This document shows, piece by piece, positions 51,195 to 60,961 of a DNA stretch of 64,000 bases (position 1 is its first letter; each line of letters begins with the position of its first letter). The notes under the pieces are model-generated. The model was not told the DNA's origin. It ran no database searches and saw nothing but the letters and a program-made list of their open reading frames with translations. Source of the DNA: Halochromatium glycolicum (GTDB lineage: Bacteria; Pseudomonadota; Gammaproteobacteria; Chromatiales; Chromatiaceae); the NCBI RefSeq assembly GCF_016584085.1, contig NZ_NRSJ01000011.1, forward strand, positions 62,001-126,000, in the 5' to 3' direction. The position numbers were made by a program, and so were the translations under genes.

Positions 51195-51258
51195 CCGGTC
51201 GTGAAACAACGGCCGCGGCTGCGATTACTTCGTTCTCCGGATTGGGGTGCTGCCGTGA
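51195..51258 (-). repeat. dispersed intergenic repeat family 3, copy C (inverted)
   Basis: On the minus strand it reads CACCCCAATCCGGAGAACGA then CGGCCGTTGTTTCACG. It shares these blocks with 33937-33990 and 30891-30946. It lies between two convergent genes. Confidence 0.6.
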
Positions 51259-51326
51259 TCGTAGGCCAGCCCTGAGGCTCGACTGACTGGAAGGCCGTCG
51301 CTGATCGTGCCGACTTGGTGGGATGA

Positions 51327-52337
51327 TCAATGGTAGCTCGTTTCAGGCGACACCTTGCCGCGAAAGATCCAGTAGACCACCCCCGTATAGACCAGGATCA
51401 CCGGTAGCACGACCAGTCCGACCCCGTAGAATAGAAAGCTCAAACTGGCTTCCGGCGCTGCGGCCTCATCGAAGGTCAGGTGGTAGGGCAGGATCCAGGG
51501 CCAGAAGCTGCCGGCGAGCATCGCGAAGGCTGTAACGAAGAGTACCGAGGCCATCAGCCAAGGCTGCCAATCGCGCCGCGCCTCGGCACCGCGGAATAGG
51601 CCCCAGGCGGCGGCGCTGGCGAGTAACGGAAAGCCGAGAAGCCAGGGCTGCGCAAGCCAGCGATCGACGACGCGAAAGTTGTCGATCAAGGTGAGCAGGA
51701 GCGCGGCTGCAACAAACGCAATCACGCCCCACATCAGCCTTGGTAGCAACCGGTAGGCCCAGTCGCGCAGGCGACCAGTGGTCTTGAGCACCAGCCAACC
51801 GGCGCCGAGCAGGCTGTAGCCGAGCACCAGGCCGATGCCGCAGAGGATCGGGAAGGGCGCAACCCAGTCGAACGGCCCGCCGGCGAAGCGGCCATCCTCC
51901 ACGGCGATCCCGGCGACCATCGCTCCGATCGCAGCGCCCTGCACGAACGCGGCAACGACCGAGCCAGCGATGAAGCCGAGGTCCCAGAGCCAGCGGTGAC
52001 GGTGATCCTTATAGCGAAACTCGAAGGCAACGCCGCGCAGGATCAAAGCAACCAGCAGCAGGGCGACTGGAAGATAGAAGGCCGAGAGAAAGATCGCATA
52101 GACCATCGGGAAGGCACCGAACAATACCGTGCCGACGATGATCAGCCAGGTCTCGTTGCCGTCCCAGACCGGTGCGATCGAGCCCATCATCTGCTGACGG
52201 TGCGCTTCATTGCGGTTGAGCCCGAACAGGATGCCGATGCCGAGATCGAACCCGTCGAGCAGGACATAGACCAGGATCGAGAAGGCAAGCACGCCAGCCC
52301 AGAACAGGGGCAGCGAGAACGGGAGCTGCTCGATCAT
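51327..52337 (-). CDS. cydB: cytochrome bd-type quinol oxidase subunit II
   Basis: The 336-residue protein is a nine-helix CydB: VLLDGFDLGIGILFGLNRNE, WDGNETWLIIVGTVLFGAFP, LVLKTTGRLRDWAYRL. With CydA it forms a terminal oxidase reducing O2 with quinol and high affinity. Its ATG overlaps the cydA stop (ATGA on the minus strand at 52337-52334), so the two are coupled. The length is shorter than E. coli CydB (379), as in the cyanide-insensitive-type oxidases. No cydX-like small gene follows. Confidence 0.93.
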   Translation of the reverse strand: MIEQLPFSLPLFWAGVLAFSILVYVLLDGFDLGIGILFGLNRNEAHRQQMMGSIAPVWDGNETWLIIVGTVLFGAFPMVYAIFLSAFYLPVALLLVALILRGVAFEFRYKDHRHRWLWDLGFIAGSVVAAFVQGAAIGAMVAGIAVEDGRFAGGPFDWVAPFPILCGIGLVLGYSLLGAGWLVLKTTGRLRDWAYRLLPRLMWGVIAFVAAALLLTLIDNFRVVDRWLAQPWLLGFPLLASAAAWGLFRGAEARRDWQPWLMASVLFVTAFAMLAGSFWPWILPYHLTFDEAAAPEASLSFLFYGVGLVVLPVILVYTGVVYWIFRGKVSPETSYH

Positions 52338-53896
52338 GCGGTGCCTCCATAGGTGCCGGGGCTGAGATCGTCGCTGGACCGCTCGGGTGCCGGATGCTGG
52401 CTGCCAAGCCCTGGGTCGGGGCCGCCCACCGCCAGCGGTCGACCAGGCGCCAGTTCGCGACGCGGTGTGCGCTCGTTGCCGGTCTCGGTGCTACTCGGGT
52501 CCGGTCGCTCGTCTCCGGGGCCCTCGCGCAGCAGCCGGTGCAAGTAGAGTGTGCCGGCCGAGAAGATTAACGTGTAGACCAATAGATAGGCTAAGAGCGA
52601 CGTCAGCGCCGCGCCGCTGGAGAGGCTCGGCGTCACCGCATTGGCGGTGCGCATGAGCCCGTGGATCACCCACGGTTGGCGGCCGACCTCGGCGGTGAGC
52701 CAGCCGGTGAGCACCGCGACGAATCCACTGGGCCAAGCAAGGAAGGTCGACCACAAGAACCAGCGCGGCAGGTTGCTGACGGAGGCCTCCGTCTGGCGTG
52801 GATCGCCCGATCCAAACGTTGTCGCCTTGGCGCTCGCCGCAGGCGGATGCAATCGGCCCTGCAGCATCAGCCAGAGCCCGCTCCAAGAGATCACGAGCAT
52901 CATCAGGCCGAGGCCGACCATGATCCTGAACGCATAGAACGGGATCAGGAACGGCGGCCGCTCGTCGGTTGGCACGGTGACGATGCCGGGCTCTTCGCTG
53001 CTGAGGTTGCCTTGAGCCACCAAGCTGCCGAGGAACGGCAGCGCGATCTCGAAGGCATTGCGCTCGTTGGCGCTGTCGGGCCAGGCGATGAGCACGAGGC
53101 GAGCCGGTTGCTCGGTCTGCCAGCGGCCCTCGATAGTCGTAAACTTCCCCGGCTGGTGCTCGGCGGTGTACTCGCCGTTAGAGTGACCATAGCCGATCTG
53201 CACCGGCGTCAGCACCGCAGCGATGCCGAGCCCCATTCGGAGCATCACCCGCGCCTCTGCCGCGTGCCGGTTACGCAACAGGTACCAGGCGCCTGTCGCG
53301 GCGACGCAGAAGGCGGTGGTTAGGTAGGCCCCGAGCAGCATATGCGGAAAGCGCACCCAGAGTACCGGATCGAGCAGGATCTCGGCCCAATCGTGCGGTG
53401 CGAAGCGCCCGTCAACCAGTTCATAGCCGACTGGTACCTGCATCCAGGTGTTGTTGGCCATGATCCAGAACGCCGAGAAGGTTGTGCCGAGCGCGACCAT
53501 CAGCGTCGAGACGAAGTAGGCCCAGCGCGGCACCCTCTCGCGGCCGAACAAGAGCACGCCGAAGAAGGTCGCCTCGAGCAAGAACGCGGTGAAGGACTCA
53601 TAGGCCAGCAGCGGCCCTTGGATCGGCCCGGCCTGGGTCGAGAGCTCGCTCCAGTTGGTACCGAACTGGAACGCCATCACCAGCCCTGAGACGACACCGA
53701 GCCCGAACGCGACCGCGAACACCTTGAGCCAGAAGTCGAATAGACGGCGGAACACCGGGCGGCCGGTGGCCAGCGACAGACCCTCCAGCGTTGCCAGCCA
53801 GGCCGCGAGCCCGATCGTGAACGCCGGGAAGATGATGTGGAACGAGACCGTGAACGCGAACTGTAGCCGCGACAGGGTGATCGGGTCGAAATCCAT
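52334..53896 (-). CDS. cydA: cytochrome bd-type quinol oxidase subunit I
   Basis: Read from ATG 53896 the protein has 520 residues and starts MDFDPITLSRLQFAFTVSFH, with the haem-ligand His in the first helix (SFHIIFPAFTIG). Later come GPIQGPLLAYESFTAFLLEA, WMQVPVGYELVDGRFAPHDW and the haem-region GYGHSNGEYTAEHQPGKF. The Q loop is short, the cyanide-insensitive (CioA) subtype. An upstream extension to 54037 is not supported. The tail (GDERPDPSSTETGNERTPRR and onward) is unusually long and Pro/Asp-rich. Confidence 0.93.
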   Translation of the reverse strand: MDFDPITLSRLQFAFTVSFHIIFPAFTIGLAAWLATLEGLSLATGRPVFRRLFDFWLKVFAVAFGLGVVSGLVMAFQFGTNWSELSTQAGPIQGPLLAYESFTAFLLEATFFGVLLFGRERVPRWAYFVSTLMVALGTTFSAFWIMANNTWMQVPVGYELVDGRFAPHDWAEILLDPVLWVRFPHMLLGAYLTTAFCVAATGAWYLLRNRHAAEARVMLRMGLGIAAVLTPVQIGYGHSNGEYTAEHQPGKFTTIEGRWQTEQPARLVLIAWPDSANERNAFEIALPFLGSLVAQGNLSSEEPGIVTVPTDERPPFLIPFYAFRIMVGLGLMMLVISWSGLWLMLQGRLHPPAASAKATTFGSGDPRQTEASVSNLPRWFLWSTFLAWPSGFVAVLTGWLTAEVGRQPWVIHGLMRTANAVTPSLSSGAALTSLLAYLLVYTLIFSAGTLYLHRLLREGPGDERPDPSSTETGNERTPRRELAPGRPLAVGGPDPGLGSQHPAPERSSDDLSPGTYGGTA

Positions 53897-54393
53897 CGCT
53901 TGATCCTCAGTGCTTCCGCCAGCCGCCGAGCGCCCGCCGAGCGCCTCGGCGAAGACCTTTCTAGGCGAACGGAGCGGCTCAAGTCGTTGCCGTTGACTTT
54001 CTCTCGATGGACATGCTGGCCGCGCGCCTGAACACAATCGCTGTCATCGATTCTTGCGTCGCGGCGATCTTCTCGACGGGTTGCTCGATCCGGCCGGTCG
54101 ATTAGGCTTGGGTAGGCAGTGCGATGCCCTTGTCCAAGTATTCTTGTCGGCAGTAAGAGAAGCGGCGCGTCGCTTTCGGGCCTCGATGCCGAACCGAACT
54201 GCCTCGAAGAGGCCGATGGAAGCAACGACGACTTGACGACTGCTGCTGGGCCGTTTTGACTGCCTGGCTTTCGCAGGAGTTGCACTTCTGGGCTGCTGAT
54301 CACGTATCCTGGCCGCGCCCGTTTCCCAGGCCGGGCGGATCAAGCCGGACTCCCTGGATGTCCTGCGTGACCAAGAACCATGAGGATCAGGCG
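53897..54393. other. 497-bp divergent region between cydA and the DUF4139 gene
   Basis: It should contain the cydA promoter (minus) and the promoter of the next gene (plus). A weak TTGCAC at 54280 with TATCCT at 54305 (19 nt apart) is the only candidate seen. No gene is supported. Confidence 0.35.
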
Positions 54394-55875
54394 ATGAGGA
54401 CTGTCCTAGCCGCTGCGTCGGCGCTACTGCTGTGTGCGATCCCGTTGGAGGGGCTGATGGCCGAGACCGCGATGGATGCGGCTGCGTTGTCGCAAGCGAG
54501 TAAGCAACGGAGCACACTCGAGGATCAGGCCGCGGTGGCGGTCACGATCTACAACGACGATCTGGCACTGATCAAGGACAGCCGCCGCGTGACCCTGCCG
54601 GCCGGGCGCACCGAGCTGGCCTTCCGCGACGTCAGCGCTCAGATCCGCCCCGAGACCGCGTTGCTGCGGACCATCGAGGGCATCCCGCCGAGCCTGATCG
54701 AGCAGAATTTCGACTTCGACCTGCTGACCCCGGGCGCATTGCTGGAGAAATATGTCGGGCGCGAGGTTGGCCTAGTCACCAGGCACCCGACCACCGGTGA
54801 GGAGACCGAGGAGCCGGCCGTCGTGCTCGCTGCCAGCGACGGCGTGGTCTTGCGCGTCGGGGACCGGATCGAGACCTTCGGCTCCGGCCAGACCCCTGGC
54901 CGCATCGTCTATCGAGATATCCCGCCGAACCTGCGTGACCGCCCGACCCTGGTGCTGGCCCTCGACAGCGACGAGAGTGGCGAGCGCCTGCTCGAACTCA
55001 GCTATCTGAGCCGCGGCCTGAGCTGGAAGGCGGACTATGTCGGCGAACTCGCGCCGGGACAAGACCGGCTGGACCTGGCCGGCTGGGTCACGCTCGAGAA
55101 TCGCAGCGGCAGCAGTTACCGCGACGCCCAGCTGCAGCTGGTCGCTGGTGATGTGAATCAGGTCGAGGAGGACATGCGTCAGCCGCAGTACGAGGCGATG
55201 GCGACGCGTGCCGCGCAGCCGACACCGAACATGCGCGAGGAGGGCCTGTTCGAATACCACCTCTACACCCTGTCGCACCCGACCACGATCGCTGACAACC
55301 AGACCAAGCAGGTGGCATTGCTCGATGCAGCCGATGTCGTCGTCGACAAGGAGCTGATCGTGCAGGGCGATCAGCGCGCCTACCGCGAGCCGCGCGGTGA
55401 GCTCTGGCAGGACCTCGATGTCAGTGTGTATCTGAATGCGACCAACGACGAGGCGTCGAACCTCGGATTGCCGTTGCCCGCGGGTATCGTGCGCATCTAC
55501 CAGCGCGACAGCGAGGGCAATCTGCAGTTCATCGGCGAGGACCGGATCGACCATACGCCCAAGAACGAGTCGCTGCGGCTGAAGCTCGGGCAATCCTTCG
55601 ATGTGACGGCTGAGCGCCAGCAGACCGAGTTCACCAAGCTCTCCGGCAGCGGACCCTGGAAGTACCAGTTCGAAGGGGCCTACGCGATCCGGATCAAGAA
55701 CGCCAAGCCCGAGGCCCAACAGTTGACCGTGCAGGAGCGCATCCCGGGCGACTGGACGATGCTCGACGAGAGCGCCCCCCATGAGCAGGGCAATGCCAAT
55801 ACAGCGATATGGGACCTAGAGGTGCCAGCCGAGGGCGAGACCCGGTTGAGCTACCGGGTCCGAGTGCGCTTCTGA
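54394..55875 (+). CDS. DUF4139-domain exported protein
   Basis: Read from ATG 54394 (GAGGA 7 nt upstream) the protein has 493 residues. It has a signal peptide (MRTVLAAASALLLCAIPLEG, cut near AMA/ET) and a domain opening VTIYNDDLALIKDSRRVTLP. A central segment SYLSRGLSWKADYVGELAPG, then LDLAGWVTLENRSGSSYRDA, matches DUF4139. A DUF4140-like N-terminal part is less clear. The protein is probably periplasmic; its function is unknown. An upstream extension to 54256 lacks a ribosome site. It ends 439 nt before cbbL. Confidence 0.85.
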   Translation: MRTVLAAASALLLCAIPLEGLMAETAMDAAALSQASKQRSTLEDQAAVAVTIYNDDLALIKDSRRVTLPAGRTELAFRDVSAQIRPETALLRTIEGIPPSLIEQNFDFDLLTPGALLEKYVGREVGLVTRHPTTGEETEEPAVVLAASDGVVLRVGDRIETFGSGQTPGRIVYRDIPPNLRDRPTLVLALDSDESGERLLELSYLSRGLSWKADYVGELAPGQDRLDLAGWVTLENRSGSSYRDAQLQLVAGDVNQVEEDMRQPQYEAMATRAAQPTPNMREEGLFEYHLYTLSHPTTIADNQTKQVALLDAADVVVDKELIVQGDQRAYREPRGELWQDLDVSVYLNATNDEASNLGLPLPAGIVRIYQRDSEGNLQFIGEDRIDHTPKNESLRLKLGQSFDVTAERQQTEFTKLSGSGPWKYQFEGAYAIRIKNAKPEAQQLTVQERIPGDWTMLDESAPHEQGNANTAIWDLEVPAEGETRLSYRVRVRF

Positions 55876-56314
55876 AGCCCTTTTGCTGCTGGCCCAGGCT
55901 GGCCCAGTCCAGATCGGAAGCACCGAGCGACTCGCGGCATGCCGGTCGGGAAATGCTGCTACGGCCTGATGACGCGCGTCATAGCGGGCACAGCAGCGGT
56001 CGGCGACGTTCCCTATCGACTACGCGGTTATTTGATCTGGGTCAATGCGACGAGCGCCGCTCAATAGCAGCTATTGCTGCACCGTTGCGGCTCGTTTAAT
56101 GTCCCGGGCGCACTAAAACGGCGCCGCCGGCTGCTCTCAGCATAGACTGAAATCGATCTGGTCGATCGAAACAATTGATTTCAGGTTAAGACTACGTGCG
56201 GCGTATGGTTATCAGGTTTTCAGCGGCAGTTGCCGAGCCTTCCCAGCAGGATCCCGAGTTAAGGCAACCCGGATCAAGCGACGCAGACGCAGAACAGACC
56301 CACAGGAGCTGAGC
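55876..56314. other. 439-bp region upstream of the RuBisCO operon
   Basis: No gene is seen. The final 200 bp are AT-rich compared with the rest and contain the inverted repeat noted separately. This is the probable promoter region for the carboxysome operon. Confidence 0.5.
56147..56184 (+). promoter_or_regulatory. inverted repeat upstream of cbbL, candidate CbbR operator
   Basis: CTGAAATC at 56147-56154 is repeated in inverted form as GATTTCAG at 56177-56184, with a 22-nt spacer. It lies about 130 nt before the cbbL ATG, where LysR-type regulators such as CbbR usually bind. No cbbR gene is present in the window, so the identity of the regulator is inferred. Confidence 0.5.
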
Positions 56315-57724
56315 ATGAGCAAGAAGTACGACGCCGGTGTAAAAGAATACCGGGACATGTACTGGACCCCCGACTATGTCCCGCTGGACACTGACCTGCT
56401 GGCCTGTTTCAAGGTCACCGGGCAGCCCGGCGTCCCGCGTGAAGAGGTTGCCGCCGCCGTCGCCGCTGAATCCTCGACCGGTACTTGGTCCACCGTTTGG
56501 TCGGAGCTGCTGACCGACCTCGAGTACTACAAGGGCCGCGCCTATCGCATCGAGGACGTGCCGGGCGATAACGAGTCGTTCTACGCGTTCGTTGCCTACC
56601 CGATCGATCTGTTCGAGGAAGGCTCGGTCGTCAACGTGCTGACGTCGTTGGTCGGTAACGTGTTCGGTTTCAAGGCGCTCAAGCATCTGCGCCTGGAAGA
56701 CATCCGCTTCCCGATCGCCTACATCAAGACCTGCGGCGGCCCACCGTCGGGAATCCAAGTCGAGCGCGACAAGCTCAACAAGTACGGTCGGCCTCTGCTC
56801 GGCGCCACCATCAAGCCCAAGTTGGGCCTCTCGGCGAAAAACTACGGCCGTGCGGTCTACGAGTGCCTCCGCGGCGGTCTGGACCTGACCAAAGACGACG
56901 AGAACGTCAACTCTCAGCCGTTCATGCGCTGGCGTGATCGTTTCGAGTTCGTCGGCGAGGCGATCCAGAAGGCGCAGCAGGAGACCGGTGAGCGCAAGGG
57001 ACACTACCTGAACGTCACCGCCTCGACGCCGGAAGAAATGTACAAGCGCGCCGAGTTCGCCAAGGAGGTGGGCTCGCCGATCATCATGCACGATTTCCTG
57101 ACCGGCGGCTTCACGGCCAACACCGGCCTGGCCAACTGGTGCCGCGAGAACGGCATGCTGCTGCACATCCACCGCGCGATGCACGCGGTCATCGACCGTC
57201 ATCCGAAGCACGGCATCCACTTCCGCGTGCTGGCCAAGTGTCTTCGCCTGTCGGGCGGCGACCACCTGCACACCGGTACCGTCGTCGGTAAGCTCGAAGG
57301 CGATCGCGCCTCGACGCTCGGCTTCGTAGACCAACTGCGCGAGTCCTTCGTGCCGGAAGACCGTTCGCGCGGTGTCTTCTTCGATCAGGACTGGGGTTCG
57401 ATGCCGGGCGTCCTGGCCGTCGCATCGGGAGGAATCCACGTCTGGCACATGCCGGCCCTGGTGACCATCTTCGGCGACGATTCCTGCCTGCAGTTCGGCG
57501 GCGGTACCCAGGGCCATCCGTGGGGCAACGCGGCCGGTGCAGCCGCCAACCGTGTCGCCGTGGAGGCCTCGGTCAAGGCCCGCAACGAGGGCCGCGAGAT
57601 CGAGAAGGAGGCCCGTGACATCCTCAGCGAGGCCGCCCAGCACAGCCCCGAGCTGGCCATCGCGATGGAGACCTGGAAGGAGATCAAGTTCGAGTTCGAG
57701 ACCGTCGACAAGCTCGACGCTTGA
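56315..57724 (+). CDS. cbbL: RuBisCO large subunit, form I
   Basis: The 469-residue protein has the key active-site segments: catalytic loop [16 protein letters not shown], the carbamylated-lysine motif [35 protein letters not shown] and loop 6 [37 protein letters not shown] follows. Position in a carboxysome operon makes it the form IA type that is packaged with CsoS2. It fixes CO2 onto ribulose-1,5-bisphosphate in the Calvin cycle. A strong ribosome site (GGAG) lies 8 nt before ATG 56315. All catalytic residues I can check are present. Confidence 0.98.
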   Translation: MSKKYDAGVKEYRDMYWTPDYVPLDTDLLACFKVTGQPGVPREEVAAAVAAESSTGTWSTVWSELLTDLEYYKGRAYRIEDVPGDNESFYAFVAYPIDLFEEGSVVNVLTSLVGNVFGFKALKHLRLEDIRFPIAYIKTCGGPPSGIQVERDKLNKYGRPLLGATIKPKLGLSAKNYGRAVYECLRGGLDLTKDDENVNSQPFMRWRDRFEFVGEAIQKAQQETGERKGHYLNVTASTPEEMYKRAEFAKEVGSPIIMHDFLTGGFTANTGLANWCRENGMLLHIHRAMHAVIDRHPKHGIHFRVLAKCLRLSGGDHLHTGTVVGKLEGDRASTLGFVDQLRESFVPEDRSRGVFFDQDWGSMPGVLAVASGGIHVWHMPALVTIFGDDSCLQFGGGTQGHPWGNAAGAAANRVAVEASVKARNEGREIEKEARDILSEAAQHSPELAIAMETWKEIKFEFETVDKLDA

Positions 57725-57836
57725 TCGGCTGACGCCCCGGGGCATCGGAGCGCCTGGTGCGTTCGGCCCCGGTCGCGATCGCCTCGGCCCGCCTTAGCCA
57801 CATACGACCGATACGCACTAATCAGGAGCACTCGCC

Positions 57837-58181
57837 ATGTCCTTGCAATCCACCATGGGCGACTACCAGACCAAGCAGACGCTGGAGACCTTCGGCTTCT
57901 TGCCGCCGCTCTCGCAGCAGGAGATCTACGACCAGATCGCGTACATCATCGCGCAGGGCTGGACGCCCGCGATCGAGCATGTCCATCCGTCCAAGACCAT
58001 GGACGACTATTGGACGATGTGGAAGCTGCCGTTCTTCGGTGAGCAGGAGTTGGGTAACGTCGCTGCCGAGCTCGAGGCCTGTCATCGGTCCTATCCGGAT
58101 CATCACGTTCGCTTGACCGGATACGACAACTACACGCAGAGCCAAGGGTCGGCCTTCGTCGTCTTCCAAGGCCGCGGCTGA
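57837..58181 (+). CDS. cbbS: RuBisCO small subunit, form I
   Basis: The 114-residue protein is a typical small subunit: [38 protein letters not shown], then [18 protein letters not shown] and [20 protein letters not shown]. Eight copies cap the L8 core. It lies 112 nt after cbbL and 219 nt before csoS2. AGGAGC sits 8 nt before ATG 57837. Confidence 0.97.
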   Translation: MSLQSTMGDYQTKQTLETFGFLPPLSQQEIYDQIAYIIAQGWTPAIEHVHPSKTMDDYWTMWKLPFFGEQELGNVAAELEACHRSYPDHHVRLTGYDNYTQSQGSAFVVFQGRG

Positions 58182-58399
58182 ATCGTGAGCTGACCTCTGC
58201 CCTGCGTTGAGCCGGGTCCGGGTGCCGAGCCCGTGAGCCGGTGCTCAGTGAAGGGCAGGCGTCGACGATGTCGATCTACGCCTTCCCGATCTTTCAGCAC
58301 TTGGCGGGTGCCGGGGATCGGCAAGCGATGCACTATCCAGAGCTGTCCGCGCATGTGTTGCCGCCGGACAGCCAATCCGAGAGCCCCACGGAATTACCC

Positions 58400-60889
58400 A
58401 TGGCAAGCAAAGCGAACCTGAGATCGAGTGGCCGCGAGGCGGCCCTGGCCCGCCGGCGTGCCCTGTCGACCCAGGGCAAGCAGGGGCTGGCGCAGACGAC
58501 GACCGAGCGCACCCGCGCCCAGCGGTTGCCGCGCTCGAAGCCGCAGCCGTCGAGCGCAGCATCGTCGCCAGCCCAAGCGCCGACGCCGGCCGCGCCGTCT
58601 CAGTCTCAGGGAGCAAGGCCGAGCCTGGATCTGTCACCATCGGCCGCCGCGCCTCGCCGCCAAGTCGCGCCGCCGAGCCCCTCGCAGTCGAGCCGCGAGC
58701 TGGCCCGCCAGCGCCGGGCGAAGCTGGCGCGTGATGGCCGGCGTGCACAGCGCAGCACGGATCGTGTACGTGATCCGCGCGCGGACCAATCGGGCGCGCG
58801 CTCGGCACCGGCCAAGACCAACGAGCCGGGCAAGGGCGAGTGCCAGTGTGGCGGCCAATGCAAGCAGGCCCGGGCCAACAATGCGAACCTCGGCACCGGG
58901 GGCGCGCCATCGTTGTCTCTGCCGACGCCGACCGCGAGCCTCGGCGGAAACGGTAACGGCAACGGGTCCGCGACAAGCAATCGCAACCGCAAGCCGAACC
59001 CGGCGCTGGCGGTCAAGCCCGCCGGCCGCGCCGTCGCTCAGGCGCGCCGCGCAGCGCTGAGCGGCCGCGGCAAGAATGCGACCAATGTCCCGAGCTCGGT
59101 TGCCGGCATCGCCCGTCAGGCGAACCCGAAGCTCAGCGGGCGCGAGCTCGCGCAGCAGGTTCGAGCGCAGCGCAGCACTAACGGGGGCGCTGGTGAGCGC
59201 AAGTCGCCACCGTCCGGCCGCATGCGGCGCTCGCGCACCGGGGCCGCCGCGGATCAGCCGTGGAAGGTCGGCGTCAGCGAGACCACACACGGGCAATCGG
59301 TCACCGGCACGCGCGTCGGCCGCAGCGAGAAGACTACCGGTGACGAGCCGAGCACCTGCCGCACGATCACCGGCACCGAGTACATGGGCGCCGACATCTT
59401 CCGCGAGTTCTGCCAGAGCGAGCCCTCACCCTCGATCAATAAGATTGGTGTCAGTCATACGGGCTACGGCAACCAGGTCTCCGGTAACGAGGTCGGCCGC
59501 TCCCCGCGGGTCACAGGCGACGAGCCGGGTACCTGCAAGAACGTGACCGGGACCCAGTACCTGTCGCCGGAGCAGTACGCGACCTATTGCAACACGCAGC
59601 CGGCGCCGGAGCCGCGCGAGACGGGCGTGACCCAAACGTTGCACGGGCATGGGCTCTCCGGGACCCTGGTCGGGCACTCGCCCAAGGTGACGGGTGACGA
59701 GCAAGGCGCGGGCGTGGTGCCGACCGGCACCCAGTACACGGCCGCCTCCGAGATCCCTTCGGATCGCTCGGTGCCGCCGAAGGTCGGCACCTCGGTTACC
59801 CTGTCCGGGGGCAGTGTCACCGGCACCCGGGTCGGTCGCTCGGCGGCGGTCACCGGCGATGAACCCGGCAGCTGCCGCGCGATCACCGGCGACGAGTACG
59901 TCGACCTGTCCCAATACGAGCAGTTCTGCGAGACCAAACCGCAGCCCGAGCCGCCCAAGGTCGGCTACTCGAACACGAACAAGGGCCATCGCGTCTCGGG
60001 CACCCAGACCGGCCGCTCGCGCAGGGTCACCGGCGATGAGCCGGGTACCTGTAAGGCCGTGACTGGCACGCCCTACGCCGGGCTCGAGCAGGCCGCGGAT
60101 TACTGTGCCCCGAACCAGCAGCACGAGATCAAGGCGCGCACCCCGGTGATGGCGGCCACGCCGGGCCCGCGCATGAGCGGCATCCAACCTGGGATCGGCG
60201 GGGTGATGACGGGGGCCGATAAGGGGGCCTGCGAGCCGCTGACCGGCACGCCCTATATCGGCGCCGATCAGTACGCCAGCGCCTGTGGCGCCGAGACCAG
60301 CAATGCCGCTGAGCCGGGTCAGGCCGATTTCCCGCGGCCCCTCGACGAGGCAATCGGGCAAGGCTTCAGTGTCACCTCACCGGCGCGGGCCGCATTCGAG
60401 GAGCATCGGGCCAGCGGGGTGACCGGCACCAGCTACGAGACGAACCAGCACATCACCGGTCCGTTCGGGATGGGCACGGGCAAGATCACCGGCACCGAGC
60501 AGTTTCGCTTCGATGCGAAGCGGGCGCGGCCGGACCTGCTGACGCCTCAGCCCACCGGCGACAGCCTCAATCAGGCGAGCGTGACGGGCGGTGGCGAATC
60601 CGCGGTGCAGTCTACCCCGGCAGAGCGCTGGCGCGTTACTGGCGAAGGCCAGACGGCTGGATCGAAGATCACCGGTGATGATTGGGAGCGTGGTGAGCGC
60701 GTCACCGGCACCGAGGGTAGCTCGGCACGACGTCGCAACCCCACCCGCCCCGGACCGATGAGCGCGATGCCGCCGGTCGAGACTAAGCGCAACGAGGAGA
60801 CGCCAGCGCCGACCAGCCGCGTCACCGGGAGTGCCGGCAGTACTGACCGCGGCGCCTTGATCACCTACTCAGGGGGCGCGCGGGGCTGA
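58400..60889 (+). CDS. csoS2: carboxysome assembly scaffold CsoS2
   Basis: From ATG 58400 the protein has about 829 residues. The N-terminal region carries four basic helix repeats (GREAALARRRALSTQGKQGL; SRELARQRRAKLARDGRRAQ; GRAVAQARRAALSGRGKN; GRELAQQVRAQRSTNGG) that bind RuBisCO in studied homologues. Six middle repeats with VTGxxxGRS...TGDEPG...TGT patterns follow, such as SVTGTRVGRSEKTTGDEPST. The C-terminal region ends RGALITYSGGARG, the conserved shell-anchoring tail. It starts 219 nt after cbbS. Longer frames open at 58241 (GTG) and 58268, but the family normally begins at MASK-like sequence. I saw no obvious ribosomal frameshift signal. Confidence 0.95.
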   Translation: MASKANLRSSGREAALARRRALSTQGKQGLAQTTTERTRAQRLPRSKPQPSSAASSPAQAPTPAAPSQSQGARPSLDLSPSAAAPRRQVAPPSPSQSSRELARQRRAKLARDGRRAQRSTDRVRDPRADQSGARSAPAKTNEPGKGECQCGGQCKQARANNANLGTGGAPSLSLPTPTASLGGNGNGNGSATSNRNRKPNPALAVKPAGRAVAQARRAALSGRGKNATNVPSSVAGIARQANPKLSGRELAQQVRAQRSTNGGAGERKSPPSGRMRRSRTGAAADQPWKVGVSETTHGQSVTGTRVGRSEKTTGDEPSTCRTITGTEYMGADIFREFCQSEPSPSINKIGVSHTGYGNQVSGNEVGRSPRVTGDEPGTCKNVTGTQYLSPEQYATYCNTQPAPEPRETGVTQTLHGHGLSGTLVGHSPKVTGDEQGAGVVPTGTQYTAASEIPSDRSVPPKVGTSVTLSGGSVTGTRVGRSAAVTGDEPGSCRAITGDEYVDLSQYEQFCETKPQPEPPKVGYSNTNKGHRVSGTQTGRSRRVTGDEPGTCKAVTGTPYAGLEQAADYCAPNQQHEIKARTPVMAATPGPRMSGIQPGIGGVMTGADKGACEPLTGTPYIGADQYASACGAETSNAAEPGQADFPRPLDEAIGQGFSVTSPARAAFEEHRASGVTGTSYETNQHITGPFGMGTGKITGTEQFRFDAKRARPDLLTPQPTGDSLNQASVTGGGESAVQSTPAERWRVTGEGQTAGSKITGDDWERGERVTGTEGSSARRRNPTRPGPMSAMPPVETKRNEETPAPTSRVTGSAGSTDRGALITYSGGARG

Positions 60890-60961
60890 TCGCCCGGCTG
60901 CGTCATGACTCGACCGCTCGCCATTGTTGAACCGACACGCTGAGTTCGATCGCTTCCTCTC

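Noticed and set aside
56192..57745. 517-codon open frame on the minus strand opposite cbbL
   Set aside because: It is a shadow of cbbL, whose translation is unmistakable; the antisense protein has no domain.
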